A stretch of DNA of 64,000 nt from Longimycelium tulufanense (GCF_014645795.1 NZ_BMMK01000005.1:1-64000); one strand, 5' to 3'. Shown: positions 25,628 through 35,111, numbered from the stretch's first letter. Made by a program: numbers and translations. The notes: generated by a model from the letters alone, not told the origin.

Positions 25628-26215
25628 TCGGGTTTTGGGCCGGGAACCGGTGGCGTGGCCCGGCCGCGAGGAGGCGGGCGGCGATGTGGCTTGGCGCCGG
25701 ACAACATGCGGCCGGGTCGCCGGTCGAGATCGCTGCTGGCCTTCCCTACGGTCGTCGCGCCGGCCCATCCCGGGGCGCTCGCCCTGATCGGTCGGCCCAC
25801 CGGCGGTGAGCCGTCAATCCCGATCGGGCGCTCTCCCGACGCTGCTCCCCGGCCGTCAGCTCGGAGACAGCGCGTGAGGAATCTCCGCCCGTCAGCTGAG
25901 GCATCGGTCGGCACCACCCCCAGCCGATGCCGACCGATGCCCCACACCCCCGGGGCGAGTCCTGGCAGCGCCCATGCGTGGGGTGGGCAGGAGGTGGGCC
26001 GGTCTCCCCCAATGCGTCGGCCGCAACAGCGGTGTGGCGGCGATCCCGCGGATGCGCCAACCGCTGGTCGTGGCCCCGGACCCACCTCCCGTACACCCCC
26101 TCGCGGGGGTGAACCCACCCGTGAAAAAGAGATCGCCCCGGGCTGCCAGATACGCGCGAGATCTTGCGGTTCCCGGCAAGAATCCGACCTCGGCGACGCC
26201 GGCGGCGCGGACGGA
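25628..26215. other. C-rich intergenic region with hairpins
   Basis: 588 bases between two convergent genes. A perfect 12-bp inverted repeat (25900-25911 with 25930-25941, 18-nt loop) and a smaller hairpin at 26094-26111 are present. The region is unusually C-rich on the plus strand and has no supported gene. The hairpins may terminate the flanking genes, though they lie 100-300 bases away. Confidence 0.4.
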
Positions 26216-28411
26216 TCAGCGGTGTGCGAGCAGGACAGCCACGTGCCGGCGCGGGACGAGCAGCATCAGGCCGGCGAGGGCGAGCATCCCCCCGTGCAGC
26301 AGCTGGGTGACCACGGCCGGGTTCGGCAGCAGGAGCGGGGGCAGGCTCGCCAGCGCGCCGAGCAGCCAGGGCAGCGGCCGCCCGGTGATCCCGGCCCGGG
26401 CCGCCCGCACCAGGTAGACGCCCAGCAGCAGGTGGAGCAGGTTCTGCATGGGGTCGACGTCGAGAAACCACACGGTGCGGGCCTGCGGGCCGGCGGCGAA
26501 TCCGGTGGCCACGAAGCCGAGCAGGCCCAGCGCCGCGAACCCCACGCCGAGCGCGGCGGCGAGCCGCCCGTGCGCGGACTCCACGCGGGACCCGGCCCGG
26601 ACCGGCAGCTCGGTGTGCTCCAGCCGGCGGAACACGAACACCAGCACGGCGACCAGGGCCAGCAACGCGGCCAGCCATCCGGCTCCCGGTACCGGCCAGG
26701 GCACCTCCACGCCCAGCACGGCGAGCAGCCGGACGGCCACCAGCACCAGCGCGATGTGCCAGAGGAACAACGTCACCGGTGTCGCGCCCAGCCGGCCCAG
26801 CAGCCGCAGCGGCCGACGCCGCGCCAGCCACCGGGCCGCGCGGCCACGCCACAGCAACACGAAGGGGATCTGCCACGCCGCGAGCGCCAGGCCGCAGACC
26901 GCCAGTGGGTTGAGCCCCGACGGTGATCCCGACTCACCACCGAGGGTGCGGGGGTAGGCGCCGGTGGCGACGAGCACGGCCAGGGCGGCGAGCCCGGAGC
27001 ACGCCACCAGGGCCAGCGTGCGTCGGTTCAGCCCGGCCAGCCGCCCGTCCGCGTGACAGAACCCCAGTTGTTGCACCAGTAGGCCCACGACCAGCACGTT
27101 GGGGTAGCCGATCAGCGCGTTGTCGGTGGCCTGCCGGACCAGGTCGAGGCTCAGGGCGAGAGCGGCCAGCATCGTGGGCACCGCCCAGGCGAACCGGTCG
27201 TGCAGCCACGCCGCGACCGGGCTCGCCGCGGCGACCAGGAGGTAGACGCCCAGGTACCACAGTGGTCGCGCCACCAGCCAGCCGAGCCCGTCCAGCCGGG
27301 CGCCGGCGTCGAGCATGCCCAGCCCCAGCGGCAGCATCAGCCAGGCGAGCACGAAGGCGACCACCGGCCGCAACAGCCGGCCCACCCGCTCGCAGAGGAA
27401 CTCGACGTACCCGCCACCGCGCTCGCGCACCGCCCGCCACACCGCGAGGTTGGCGCGGCCACCGGCGAAGAAGAACAACGGCAGCACCTGCAGCACCCAG
27501 ATGGTGATCCACAGGCCCGGCTGCGGTGCCAGCCCCTCCCCGCCCCAGCCGAGGGCGACGACCAGCGGCATCCCGACCAGCGCGAGCAGGATGCTGGCCA
27601 GCGGTAGGAAGTGCTCCACCCGGTTCGTGCCGTGGCCGACGGCCGGGGTGGCGGGCGCGGGCCGGGGCGCGCGGAACCGGCCCGGGCGGCGCGCCAGCAT
27701 CAGGCAGGCGATGACGGCCAGGCCGGCCGTCCAGGAGGCCACCGGCTCGTAGCTGGGTGGGCCGTACCGCTGCCGCCAGGAGTTGAACGTCAGGCCAGCC
27801 GAGTAGGTGTTGGCGAGCGCGTGGCAGGCCACCACGTCGTGCCCGCGCTGGGTGGCGCAGCGGGCGTGCATGTCGGCCGCGAGCTGGTCGTCGATCCCGC
27901 GCCGCGCCTCCGGGCCCAGTGGGTGGCCCTTGCGCTCGGCATACCGCAGTACGTCGTAGCCGAAGTCGTGGGCCTTGCAGCCGGCATCGAAGTCGTAGGC
28001 GGTGGCGCCGCCGGGCGCCGAGCAGTCACCGCGCGGATGCAACGCGCGCAGCCTGCCGTCCGGGAACCGGACCATGATCGGCTCGTAGCCGAACTGCTGG
28101 GCGAAGTCGGCGGGCAGATCGGCCACCGGGTCGCGGTCCACACTCGGGTGCGCCAGCGCCGCGGCCACCCGGGCGGCGCCGGCCACCGACGGGTCGACCG
28201 GTCCGTTGCCGGGGTCGGTCGGCCGAGAGAGCAGGAGTCCGCAGAGGAAGACCACCGCGACCACCGCGACGGCACGCACGGCCAGTGGGAGCTGGGGTAG
28301 CCGCCAGGGCAGCAGGGCGGTGAGCCGGCGCGGGCCGGAGAGGACAGGCCGGGTGGGCTCGCCGGCACGGTCGCTGGCCCTGGTGAGGGTCGTGCCGTCG
28401 GGGGGATGCAC
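26216..28411 (-). CDS. phospholipase A2 domain fused to a membrane acyltransferase-3 domain
   Basis: 731-aa membrane protein. After one N-terminal membrane segment (43-62) comes an extracytoplasmic region with the prokaryotic phospholipase A2 site GCKAHDFGYDVLRYAE (C145, catalytic H148 and D149) plus Cys at 130, 185 and 196 that could form disulfides. From about 225 to the end there are roughly 10-12 membrane segments. The part from about 262 (EHFLPLASILLALVGMPLV, then GGRANLAVWRAV) matches acyltransferase family 3. Such a fusion could remove an acyl chain from a phospholipid and re-attach an acyl group elsewhere; that is inference. The start is the first codon of the frame; upstream 253 bases are non-coding. 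Confidence 0.8.
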   Translation of the reverse strand: MHPPDGTTLTRASDRAGEPTRPVLSGPRRLTALLPWRLPQLPLAVRAVAVVAVVFLCGLLLSRPTDPGNGPVDPSVAGAARVAAALAHPSVDRDPVADLPADFAQQFGYEPIMVRFPDGRLRALHPRGDCSAPGGATAYDFDAGCKAHDFGYDVLRYAERKGHPLGPEARRGIDDQLAADMHARCATQRGHDVVACHALANTYSAGLTFNSWRQRYGPPSYEPVASWTAGLAVIACLMLARRPGRFRAPRPAPATPAVGHGTNRVEHFLPLASILLALVGMPLVVALGWGGEGLAPQPGLWITIWVLQVLPLFFFAGGRANLAVWRAVRERGGGYVEFLCERVGRLLRPVVAFVLAWLMLPLGLGMLDAGARLDGLGWLVARPLWYLGVYLLVAAASPVAAWLHDRFAWAVPTMLAALALSLDLVRQATDNALIGYPNVLVVGLLVQQLGFCHADGRLAGLNRRTLALVACSGLAALAVLVATGAYPRTLGGESGSPSGLNPLAVCGLALAAWQIPFVLLWRGRAARWLARRRPLRLLGRLGATPVTLFLWHIALVLVAVRLLAVLGVEVPWPVPGAGWLAALLALVAVLVFVFRRLEHTELPVRAGSRVESAHGRLAAALGVGFAALGLLGFVATGFAAGPQARTVWFLDVDPMQNLLHLLLGVYLVRAARAGITGRPLPWLLGALASLPPLLLPNPAVVTQLLHGGMLALAGLMLLVPRRHVAVLLAHR

Positions 28412-28664
28412 CGGCGGGCCCTCCTCGCCAAGGTCACGGTCCGGCTACGAAGGGCTGAGGCTAGGCGATGGGGTGTCTACCCCGTGTCACCCCCCGCCGC
28501 CAGGCGAGAAACACAGGTGGGCCATCCGGTGCCGGGTGTGTCGATGGTTGGGGGTGAACGCGCTGGTGAAGCGACGGGCACGGCGTGCGCCCGGCTCGGC
28601 CGGTGCCGCTCGCGGACCGGGATTACCGTCGGAGGCGAGGGGTGCGAGCGAGGAGGGGTAATCA

Positions 28665-29072
28665 GTGGGCGGCGTGATCATCTACGAGCCGGAGCCCGGC
28701 TCCCCGCTGCAGGACGTGCCCTGGGTCGTCACGTTCCGCTCCTGGGACGACAGTTGGGACCCGTTCATCTGCGGGCCGTACGAGCGGGCGCACGCCATCG
28801 CGCTGGCCGAGGCGGTCGCCGTGGACTCCGAGGACGTGCTGGCCGACGTCGAGCCACTGCTACCGGCGCTGGCCCCCGACGACGTGCTCGCCGACATCGC
28901 CGAGCTGCGCGCGGCGGCCGAGGCCGAGACCACCGGGCCGAACGGGGAGCTGACCGAGCCGGAGCCGGAGGACCTGGTGCCCACCGAGACGATCGTGCCC
29001 ACGGCCGAGGAGGTGCGGGCCGGGATGGCCCGGGTGGTGCACCGCCTGGTGTCGGGCAACGGCAACGGCTGA
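28665..29072 (+). CDS. small acidic hypothetical protein
   Basis: 135-aa acidic protein (rich in Glu, Asp and Pro) with no recognised domain. It has an N-terminal globular-looking part (VIIYEPEPGSPLQDVPWVVTFRSWDDSWDPFICG) and a helical Glu/Ala tail. GTG at 28665 has AGGAGG 7 bases upstream. It is the first gene of a rightward run with the RafH-like and DUF1876 genes, so a stress-related role is possible, but no function can be assigned. Confidence 0.6.
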   Translation: MGGVIIYEPEPGSPLQDVPWVVTFRSWDDSWDPFICGPYERAHAIALAEAVAVDSEDVLADVEPLLPALAPDDVLADIAELRAAAEAETTGPNGELTEPEPEDLVPTETIVPTAEEVRAGMARVVHRLVSGNGNG

Positions 29073-29272
29073 GGGGCGGGGCAACGCCGGGGGCGCACGA
29101 CCGGGCGGCCGGGCTGGCATGCCCGACCCGTCCGGCGCAGACTGGGTGCTGCAGCCCAACGAGGAGGCGGGGACCGGAACGGGTGATGGTGGTCCGGCCT
29201 CCCACCCAGCGGCAGGTCCCCGCGCTCGGCCGGGTGGTGCCCCGGCGACTTCGGGTATAGCGGGAGGTCGCC

Positions 29273-30022
29273 ATGACCGGGTCAGCCGCGTCGGTGATGC
29301 CCAGGGTCCGGGTCCAGACCGGCGGTCACGTGTCGTCCCGGGCGGCGGAGTACGCCAGGGAGCGGGTGCTCGCACTCAGCCGGGACTGTCCCGGCCCGGT
29401 GCCCTACGCCCGGGTCCGGCTCAGCCGGTCGGCCGATCCCGCCGAACCGGCCCTCGCCCAGGTCAACCTCGACGTCGCCGGCACCGGGGTCCGGGCCCAG
29501 GCGGCCGCACCCACCTTCACCGAGGCCGTCGACCTGGTGCACGAGCGGCTCCGGGAGCGGCTGAGCAACCTCGCCCGGATCGCCCGGATCGGCCGGATCC
29601 GGCCGGCCGAGCCGCTCGCGTCGGCACGCAACCCGGAGCTGCCGGCGGAGGAGCCCCGGGTGGTGCGGCACAAGACCTACGCGCCGGAGCGGCTGGCCCC
29701 GGAGGAGGCCGCCTTCGACATGGAGCTGCTGGACTACGACTTCTTCCTCTTCCGGGACGCCACCACCGACCGCGACGCGGTGGTGTTCCGGGACCCGGCC
29801 GGCCTACCGCGGCTGATCCGGATCCGGCCAGACCGTGACGTACCCGCCCCGTTCCCGGTCGTGGGGGCCAGCGCGCCCCGGCTGACCACGGCCGAGGCGG
29901 TGGAGCGACTGGCGGCCACCGGGGCGCGGTTCGTGTTCTTCGTCGACGCGGCCAGTGGGCGGGGACACGTGGTGTACCGCCGCTACGACGGCCGGTACGG
30001 CCTGATCAGCCCGGCCCGGTGA
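29273..30022 (+). CDS. RafH/HPF-type ribosome hibernation factor
   Basis: 249-aa ribosome-associated protein. The N-terminal half (8-110) matches the HPF/RaiA fold (VRVQTGGHVSSRAAEYARERV, then TFTEAVDLVHERLRERL). The C-terminal half is a duplicated dimerisation module. Copy one is around 130-185 (VVRHKTYAPERLAPEEAAFD, DYDFFLFRD) and copy two around 195-248 (RLTTAEAVERLAATGARFVF, then VVYRRYDGRYGLISPA). Mycobacterial RafH, a hypoxia-induced hibernation factor, is the nearest described type. ATG at 29273 follows GGGAGG. The DUF1876 gene follows 40 bases later in probable operon. Confidence 0.85.
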   Translation: MTGSAASVMPRVRVQTGGHVSSRAAEYARERVLALSRDCPGPVPYARVRLSRSADPAEPALAQVNLDVAGTGVRAQAAAPTFTEAVDLVHERLRERLSNLARIARIGRIRPAEPLASARNPELPAEEPRVVRHKTYAPERLAPEEAAFDMELLDYDFFLFRDATTDRDAVVFRDPAGLPRLIRIRPDRDVPAPFPVVGASAPRLTTAEAVERLAATGARFVFFVDAASGRGHVVYRRYDGRYGLISPAR

Positions 30023-30062
30023 TCCGGCGCCGGCCCGGCAAGCCCGATCCGAGGAGGTCCCA

Positions 30063-30332
30063 ATGCCCGCCAAGATGTGGAACGTCCAGATCGAGATCAC
30101 CGAGGTGGACCGGCTGACCAAGGCGGAGGCCCGGCTGCTCGGCAAGGACTCCGAGGCCCTGGTCGGCCAGGGCACGGCGCGGTGCAATCCCAGCGACGAG
30201 AACGTACCGTCCATCGGCGATGAGCTGGCGAGCGCGCGCGCCCTGTCCGACCTGTCCCACCAACTGTTGCACGCGGCGGCCATGGATATTGAGTCGCACA
30301 CCCACCAGCGGGTGCAGCGGCTCAGCGTCTGA
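30063..30332 (+). CDS. DUF1876 family protein (Rv1738-like)
   Basis: 89-aa protein with the DUF1876 pattern WNVQIEITE, KAEARL, VGQGTARCNPSDENVPSIGD and ELASARALSDLSHQLLHAA. The mycobacterial member Rv1738 is induced by hypoxia and nitric oxide and resembles hibernation-promoting factors in structure; that is prior knowledge. Being 40 bases downstream of an HPF-type gene supports a joint role in translation arrest. The ribosome-binding site GAGGAGG precedes ATG 30063. Confidence 0.9.
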   Translation: MPAKMWNVQIEITEVDRLTKAEARLLGKDSEALVGQGTARCNPSDENVPSIGDELASARALSDLSHQLLHAAAMDIESHTHQRVQRLSV

Positions 30333-30339
30333 CGGTGCT

Positions 30340-30368
30340 GACCGCCGGCTCCCCAGGGGCCGGCGGTC
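30340..30368. terminator. bidirectional terminator
   Basis: Perfect 10-bp arms (GACCGCCGGC / GCCGGCGGTC) with a 9-nt loop between the DUF1876 stop and the stop of the convergent FAD oxidase gene, overlapping the latter by two bases. Confidence 0.75.
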
Positions 30369-31497
30369 AAGCCGTGGGCACCACCTGGTGGGTGTTGCGG
30401 TCCGGCCGCAACGGGGTCAGGTCGCAGCCGGGTTCGCGACCCAGTGCCAGGTCCGCGGCCACCTCGCCGGTGATCGGGCCGAGGGTGAGTCCGCCGGCAC
30501 CCAGCCCGGTGGCCACGACGAGTCCGCCCAGCCCGGACAGCGGCCCCAGCAGGGGCAGCCCGTCCCGGCTGGCGGGGCGGAAGCCCACCCGCATCTCGGC
30601 CAGGGTGGCCTCGGCCAGCCCGGGAGCGGTGGCGAGCGCGTTGTCGAGGACGGCGTGCACGCCACCGGCCGTGGCCCGGTGGTCGAAGCCCACCTTCTCC
30701 CGGGTCGCGCCGACCACCAGCCGGGAGCCGGGGAACGCGAGCAGGTAGTGCTCGCCGAGGGTGCGCACCACCGGCCACCGTTCGGTCTCGGCACCGGGTA
30801 GCAGCAGGTGGGCGAGCTGGCCGCGCTGCGGGTAGACCGGGAGGTCCCGGCCGAGCGGCCGGCACAGCTCCGCGGTCCAGGCGCCGGCGGCGAGCACGAC
30901 CGCGTGCGCGCCGAGCACCTCCCCCGCCATCTCGACGCCGGTGACCCGGTCGCCGGCACGGGCGAGCCGCGCGGCGCCGACCCGGCGCCGCGCACCGTGG
31001 CGGGCGGCGGCGGTCAACAGGGCGTCGCGCAACGTCCGGCCGTCCAGCCGGCCGATTCCAGCCACCGCCACCGCGGCGAGGTCGGGGCCCAGCACGGGGA
31101 AGCGGTCCCGGGCCTCGGCCGGTGCCAGCAGGTCGATCTCGCCGAGCCCGGTGGCGCCGCGCCCGCGCAGGGCCACCAGCTCGTCCCGCATGCCGCGCAG
31201 CAGGGTGGTGTCCTCGGCGACCGTCATCCCGCCGACCCGGGTGTAGCCGGCGTCGGTGATGCCGTCCTCGGCCAGGTCCGTGAGCAACCTCGGGTAGTGG
31301 TCGGCCGCGGCCCAGTGCAACGCCGCATGGGCCGGCGGGACCGGTCCGACCGGCCAGGGGAAGATGACGCCGGCGCCCGCCGCGGTGGCCTGGCCGACGT
31401 CGGCCCGGTCCACGACGAGAACGTCTACCCCCTGCCGGGCGAGCCGGTAGGCGGCGCTGGCCCCCACGATCCCGGCCCCCACCACGATCACGCGCAT
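30367..31497 (-). CDS. FAD-dependent amino-acid oxidase/dehydrogenase (DAO/DadA family)
   Basis: 376-aa flavoenzyme. The N-terminal dinucleotide-binding motif is VIVVGAGIVGASAAYRLARQG, followed by a conserved HAVVLAAGAWTAELCRPLG and the C-terminal FAD contact GFRPASRDGLPLLGP plus GLGAGGLTLGPITG. This is the DAO fold of glycine oxidase, sarcosine oxidase and D-amino-acid dehydrogenase; the substrate is undetermined. ATG at 31497 has GGGGAG upstream, and the frame open to 31707 is an artefact. It is monocistronic and convergent with DUF1876. Confidence 0.85.
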   Translation of the reverse strand: MRVIVVGAGIVGASAAYRLARQGVDVLVVDRADVGQATAAGAGVIFPWPVGPVPPAHAALHWAAADHYPRLLTDLAEDGITDAGYTRVGGMTVAEDTTLLRGMRDELVALRGRGATGLGEIDLLAPAEARDRFPVLGPDLAAVAVAGIGRLDGRTLRDALLTAAARHGARRRVGAARLARAGDRVTGVEMAGEVLGAHAVVLAAGAWTAELCRPLGRDLPVYPQRGQLAHLLLPGAETERWPVVRTLGEHYLLAFPGSRLVVGATREKVGFDHRATAGGVHAVLDNALATAPGLAEATLAEMRVGFRPASRDGLPLLGPLSGLGGLVVATGLGAGGLTLGPITGEVAADLALGREPGCDLTPLRPDRNTHQVVPTA

Positions 31498-32446
31498 GCC
31501 GCTCCCCTGTCGTCTCGCGGGCATCCCCCACCCGGGTGCCACGACCGGCGTGCCGATCATGGTTTCCGCGCCGAGCATGCCCGAGGAAACCGGCCCGCTG
31601 GCACGGTTTCCCTCGGCCGGGCGCCGCCGCACGGGGGGCAGGTGGTCGCCGGCTTGCGACCGAGGGGCGACCCGACCGCGCGGGCAGGTTCGCCCCCAGC
31701 TTTCCACGCCACCACGACTGGCGGTGCTTCCACCGGTGCCGGCGGCCCGTGACCGGAGGCGACCAGCTCCGGTCTCGGTGCGCGCCCGGGCCCGCGGTCG
31801 GCCCCCTCGACGGACCTCCCCGACCGCGAAAAAACCGGGAATATTATCTTCGCAACGGTCGACCCGCCAGAAGACAGGTAATTCCTTCCTCAGTTCGTAA
31901 GAACTTACTTTTCACTCACACCACTGTCGCAGGCTGTGCCCTTCATCTCAGCCGGGAAGCGGTGTCCACAAACCGTGGGTAACACGATGCTCCGCCGGTT
32001 CGGTGTTCTCGCACCGAGGGGTGGCGGAGAATGTGGTGCTGCCGTAAGACTCCTCGCGCAGAGACTCGCGATCCTCAACCTTCGCCGTTGTTGACGCGCC
32101 TGGGGAGAACACTTGCGAAGCACGTGCAGGGGCAGCCGTTCGTGGAGCGCGCGGTACCAGATACGTTGTGTGTCAAGGAAAGCATCAATGTGCCGCAAGG
32201 GTGGCACGAAGCGCCCCCGACCAAGGCCGAGTGCGGCGGCCCGCCGGCGCTGCCGCGGCAGCCTTGCCAGGAAACACTTTTTCCCAGAATTCAGGCAACA
32301 GTGCTGGACATCCGGAACCGGCTACACAGGTTGGCGCACGCCAGGTCCGTTGGTGGCGTCCCCGGGTTCCATCATGAGCTGTCCCGCGACGGCCGTTCGT
32401 AGGCAACCCAGCGCCAGTAGCACAACGCGTCGAAAGGACAGGTGTC
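31498..32446. other. long divergent intergenic region, no gene supported
   Basis: 949 bases. The segment 31825-31930 is distinctly A+T-rich and holds overlapping small palindromes (AGTTCGTAAGAACT at 31892-31905 and GTAAGAACTTAC at 31897-31908), plausible regulator sites. The rest shows no domain in any frame. It contains the promoter of the type III PKS gene. Confidence 0.4.
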
Positions 32447-33541
32447 ATGCCCGGTGCCACGGGACGTCGTGAGCAAAGGACTATTGCCTCAATCGCCCGC
32501 CCCTCCCTCGCGTTGCCCGAGTACGTGGTGAAGCAGGATGAAGTCATCGAGGCCGTGCGCAGGCACCACGCGGAGGCACCGCAACTGGAGCGCGGCCTGG
32601 AGCTGATGCACAACACAACCGTCCAGCATCGGCATCTGGTCGTCGACCTGGAAGAGATGCTGGTCGGACACTCCTTCGGCGTCCGCAACGCCCGCTACGC
32701 CCGTGAGGTGGTGCGACTCGGCACCGAGGCGGCCGAGGCGGCACTGCTGATCGCCCGGACCACGGCCGCCGACGTCGACTATCTCGTGTTCGTCTCCTGC
32801 ACCGGCTACATGCTGCCCGGTCCGGACGCCTCGATCGCGCAGGAGCTGGGTTGCCGGCCCACCATGCGCCGCACCCCCATCCAGCAACTCGGCTGTGCCG
32901 CCGGGGCCACCGCGCTCGCCGATGCCTTCCACTTCCTGCAGGCATATCCGGAGGCCACGGTGCTGGTGGTGGCGGTCGAGCTCAGTTCCCTGTGTTTCCA
33001 GGTCGATCAGCACTCGCTGAGCGACTTCATCTCCAACGGCATCTTCGGTGACGGCGCGGCCGCCGCGATCGTCCGGCGGGCCCGCCCCGAACACGTCGGC
33101 TTCCATATCCGCGGCTGCCGACAGCATCTTCTCCCCGATTCGCAGTCCGTCATCGCCGGCACCACAACGGAGATCGGCTTCCACTTCCGCACCGATCCCC
33201 GGGTACGCCGCACCGTCAGCCGGGTCGTCCCGCAACTGCACGCGCTGATCGCCGAACAGGGATGGTCACCCGATCAGCTGGAGTTCTGCGTCTCGCACAC
33301 CGGCGGGCCGCAGATCATGGACGGCGTCGAGACCGGGCTGGGACTGGCACCCGGAACCCTGGCCCCCAGCCGGGCGAGCATGGCCGACATCGGCAACACG
33401 TCCAGCGTCAGCATCTTCGACGTCCTGCGCCGGCACCACGACGACGCTCCCCGGCACGACGCTCCCGGCCTCATCGTTGCCTTCGGCCCGGGGTTCACCA
33501 CCGAGGCGCTCGCCGGCACGTGGAACGCAAGTGTGAGTTGA
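32447..33541 (+). CDS. type III polyketide synthase
   Basis: 364-aa chalcone-synthase-fold ketosynthase that extends an acyl-CoA starter with malonyl-CoA. The catalytic triad is complete: C150 in QLGCAAGATAL, H284 in CVSHTGGP and N317 in IGNTSSVSI. Compared with RppA-type tetrahydroxynaphthalene synthases, whose equivalent segment reads EFCSLCYQ, this enzyme has VELSSLCFQ. The first cavity Cys is therefore Ser, and the product may differ. ATG at 32447 has AAAGGA 8 bases upstream. No tailoring enzyme, transporter or regulator is adjacent, so it is an orphan biosynthetic gene. Confidence 0.92.
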   Translation: MPGATGRREQRTIASIARPSLALPEYVVKQDEVIEAVRRHHAEAPQLERGLELMHNTTVQHRHLVVDLEEMLVGHSFGVRNARYAREVVRLGTEAAEAALLIARTTAADVDYLVFVSCTGYMLPGPDASIAQELGCRPTMRRTPIQQLGCAAGATALADAFHFLQAYPEATVLVVAVELSSLCFQVDQHSLSDFISNGIFGDGAAAAIVRRARPEHVGFHIRGCRQHLLPDSQSVIAGTTTEIGFHFRTDPRVRRTVSRVVPQLHALIAEQGWSPDQLEFCVSHTGGPQIMDGVETGLGLAPGTLAPSRASMADIGNTSSVSIFDVLRRHHDDAPRHDAPGLIVAFGPGFTTEALAGTWNASVS

Positions 33542-33595
33542 GCGCACCAAACCCCTGCGGCCCAGCATCGATCCACCCTGGAACGCGACACTTCC

Positions 33596-34876
33596 TCAGG
33601 CTTGCCAGGTTCCGGGTCGGGCATACGTCCCACGGCGGCTCAAGGCATCGAGCAGGTCGCGGTCGGCGGCGTGCCGGGTGCGTACCTCGTCGAGGTAGTG
33701 CGTGAAGTCGTCGGGCTGCCCGTTGCCCTTGGCCAGCACCCGCAGCTCGTCCAGCAGCTCGGGCACCTCCTCGACCTCCTGCCGGGGGCGGGCCAGGTGT
33801 CGCTCCACGAGCCGCCGGTAGACCGCGAGTGCCTGGTCGGGTTGACCGTCCGGGCGGCCATCGACCAGCGCCGCCCAGGTCTGGTCGTCGCAGCCGAAGG
33901 TGCGGGCGACGCGGCAGGCGCCGTCGAGGTCCCCCTCCCAGAGCAGGATGCGCACCCAGGCCGAGCTGCGTTCCAGGTCGGGGCGGGAGCCGTTGGTGGT
34001 GATCCGCAACGAGCCCAGCAGGCCCTCGCGCTCGGCCGGCCACCGCCGCAGGGGTTCGGCGACCGCGCGCAGCCGCAGGAAGGTGTCCAGGCCGGGCCGT
34101 TGCTGGAACGCCGCGCGCAGCAACTCCAGGGCGCGGTCCAGCCAGCCGCGGTGCATGCACTCGTCCAGGGCGAGATCGACCAGGCGGCCGGCCGCCCCGC
34201 GCCCGCGGGTGGCGCCCAGCCCGCGCTCGACCCAGCGCAGCACCTCCGCGGAGCGACCGGCCTCCTGCAGGAGGGTGGCGATCCGCAGGTACTGCCAGCC
34301 CGTGGAGAGGTCCTTGGCGAGCACGTCGACCTGCAGATCCACGTCCCCGGTGTGCTCGGCCAACTCCTCCAGCACGCGCAGCACCGCCCACCGGTGCCGA
34401 TCCAGTCGGGGCGGTTGCCCGAACGGCACCGTCGGCAGGCCGCGGCACAGTTCTTCGGCACGCTGCCGATAGGCGGCCAGCCCGGTGGCACCGAGCGCCC
34501 CGTCGTAGTCGGCCAGCGCGACCTCGGGACCCTCCGGATGCTCCAACTGCAACCGCAGCAGCCAGTCGGCCAGCTCTGTCGGGTCGGCCCGGCTCGCCCG
34601 GGCCGCGGCCGCGTGCACGGCCAGGGCCGTCTCGGCGAGCTCGCGGAGCCGTGGGTCGTTCGGGAACCGCGACAACGCGGCGACCACCGTCTCGACCACG
34701 TCCTGCGCCAGCGGCAGGACCGCCGCGGCACCGTCCTCGGCGACCCACCGCCCCAGCAGGTCGACCGCGGCGGCTACCCGGTCCAGCCGGGCGCCGTCCG
34801 GTTCGGAGTCCGCGACCGCGAGCGTCTCCGCCAGGGTCTTGCGGACCAGCGCAACGTCCTCGGTGTCACTGCCCAC
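33596..34876 (-). CDS. helical-repeat (TPR-like) protein of unknown function
   Basis: 426-aa soluble protein of alpha-helical pairs. Repeating patterns include WQYLRIATLLQEAGRSAEVL, VDLALDECMHRGWLDRALEL and DQALAVYRRLVERHLA, which resemble the C-terminal helical repeats of SWIM-associated actinobacterial proteins. No SWIM zinc-finger cysteines are present. The likely role is protein-protein binding; no function is assigned. GTG at 34876 is the best start (GGGTGG upstream); the frame stays open to 34981. It converges with the PKS gene. Confidence 0.6.
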   Translation of the reverse strand: MGSDTEDVALVRKTLAETLAVADSEPDGARLDRVAAAVDLLGRWVAEDGAAAVLPLAQDVVETVVAALSRFPNDPRLRELAETALAVHAAAARASRADPTELADWLLRLQLEHPEGPEVALADYDGALGATGLAAYRQRAEELCRGLPTVPFGQPPRLDRHRWAVLRVLEELAEHTGDVDLQVDVLAKDLSTGWQYLRIATLLQEAGRSAEVLRWVERGLGATRGRGAAGRLVDLALDECMHRGWLDRALELLRAAFQQRPGLDTFLRLRAVAEPLRRWPAEREGLLGSLRITTNGSRPDLERSSAWVRILLWEGDLDGACRVARTFGCDDQTWAALVDGRPDGQPDQALAVYRRLVERHLARPRQEVEEVPELLDELRVLAKGNGQPDDFTHYLDEVRTRHAADRDLLDALSRRGTYARPGTWQA

Positions 34877-35111
34877 GCCGCCACCCACGGTGAAGCATGA
34901 AAGCGCACTTTCGGCGCGGCGCCGAGAGTCCGGGACAAGCTGGGACCGAACGGACCAGGACCGCTGCGCCGGCCGTGTCACCCCCGAGTGCCCTACGCAG
35001 ACCCGCTCAACGTGTGAGCTGCCACACGGCCGAGGCGAGGATGTCGGCCGCGTGGTCGAGGGCGACCGGGTCCGACCACCGCAGGACCCGTTTGCAGCAT
35101 GACCCGAGGGG

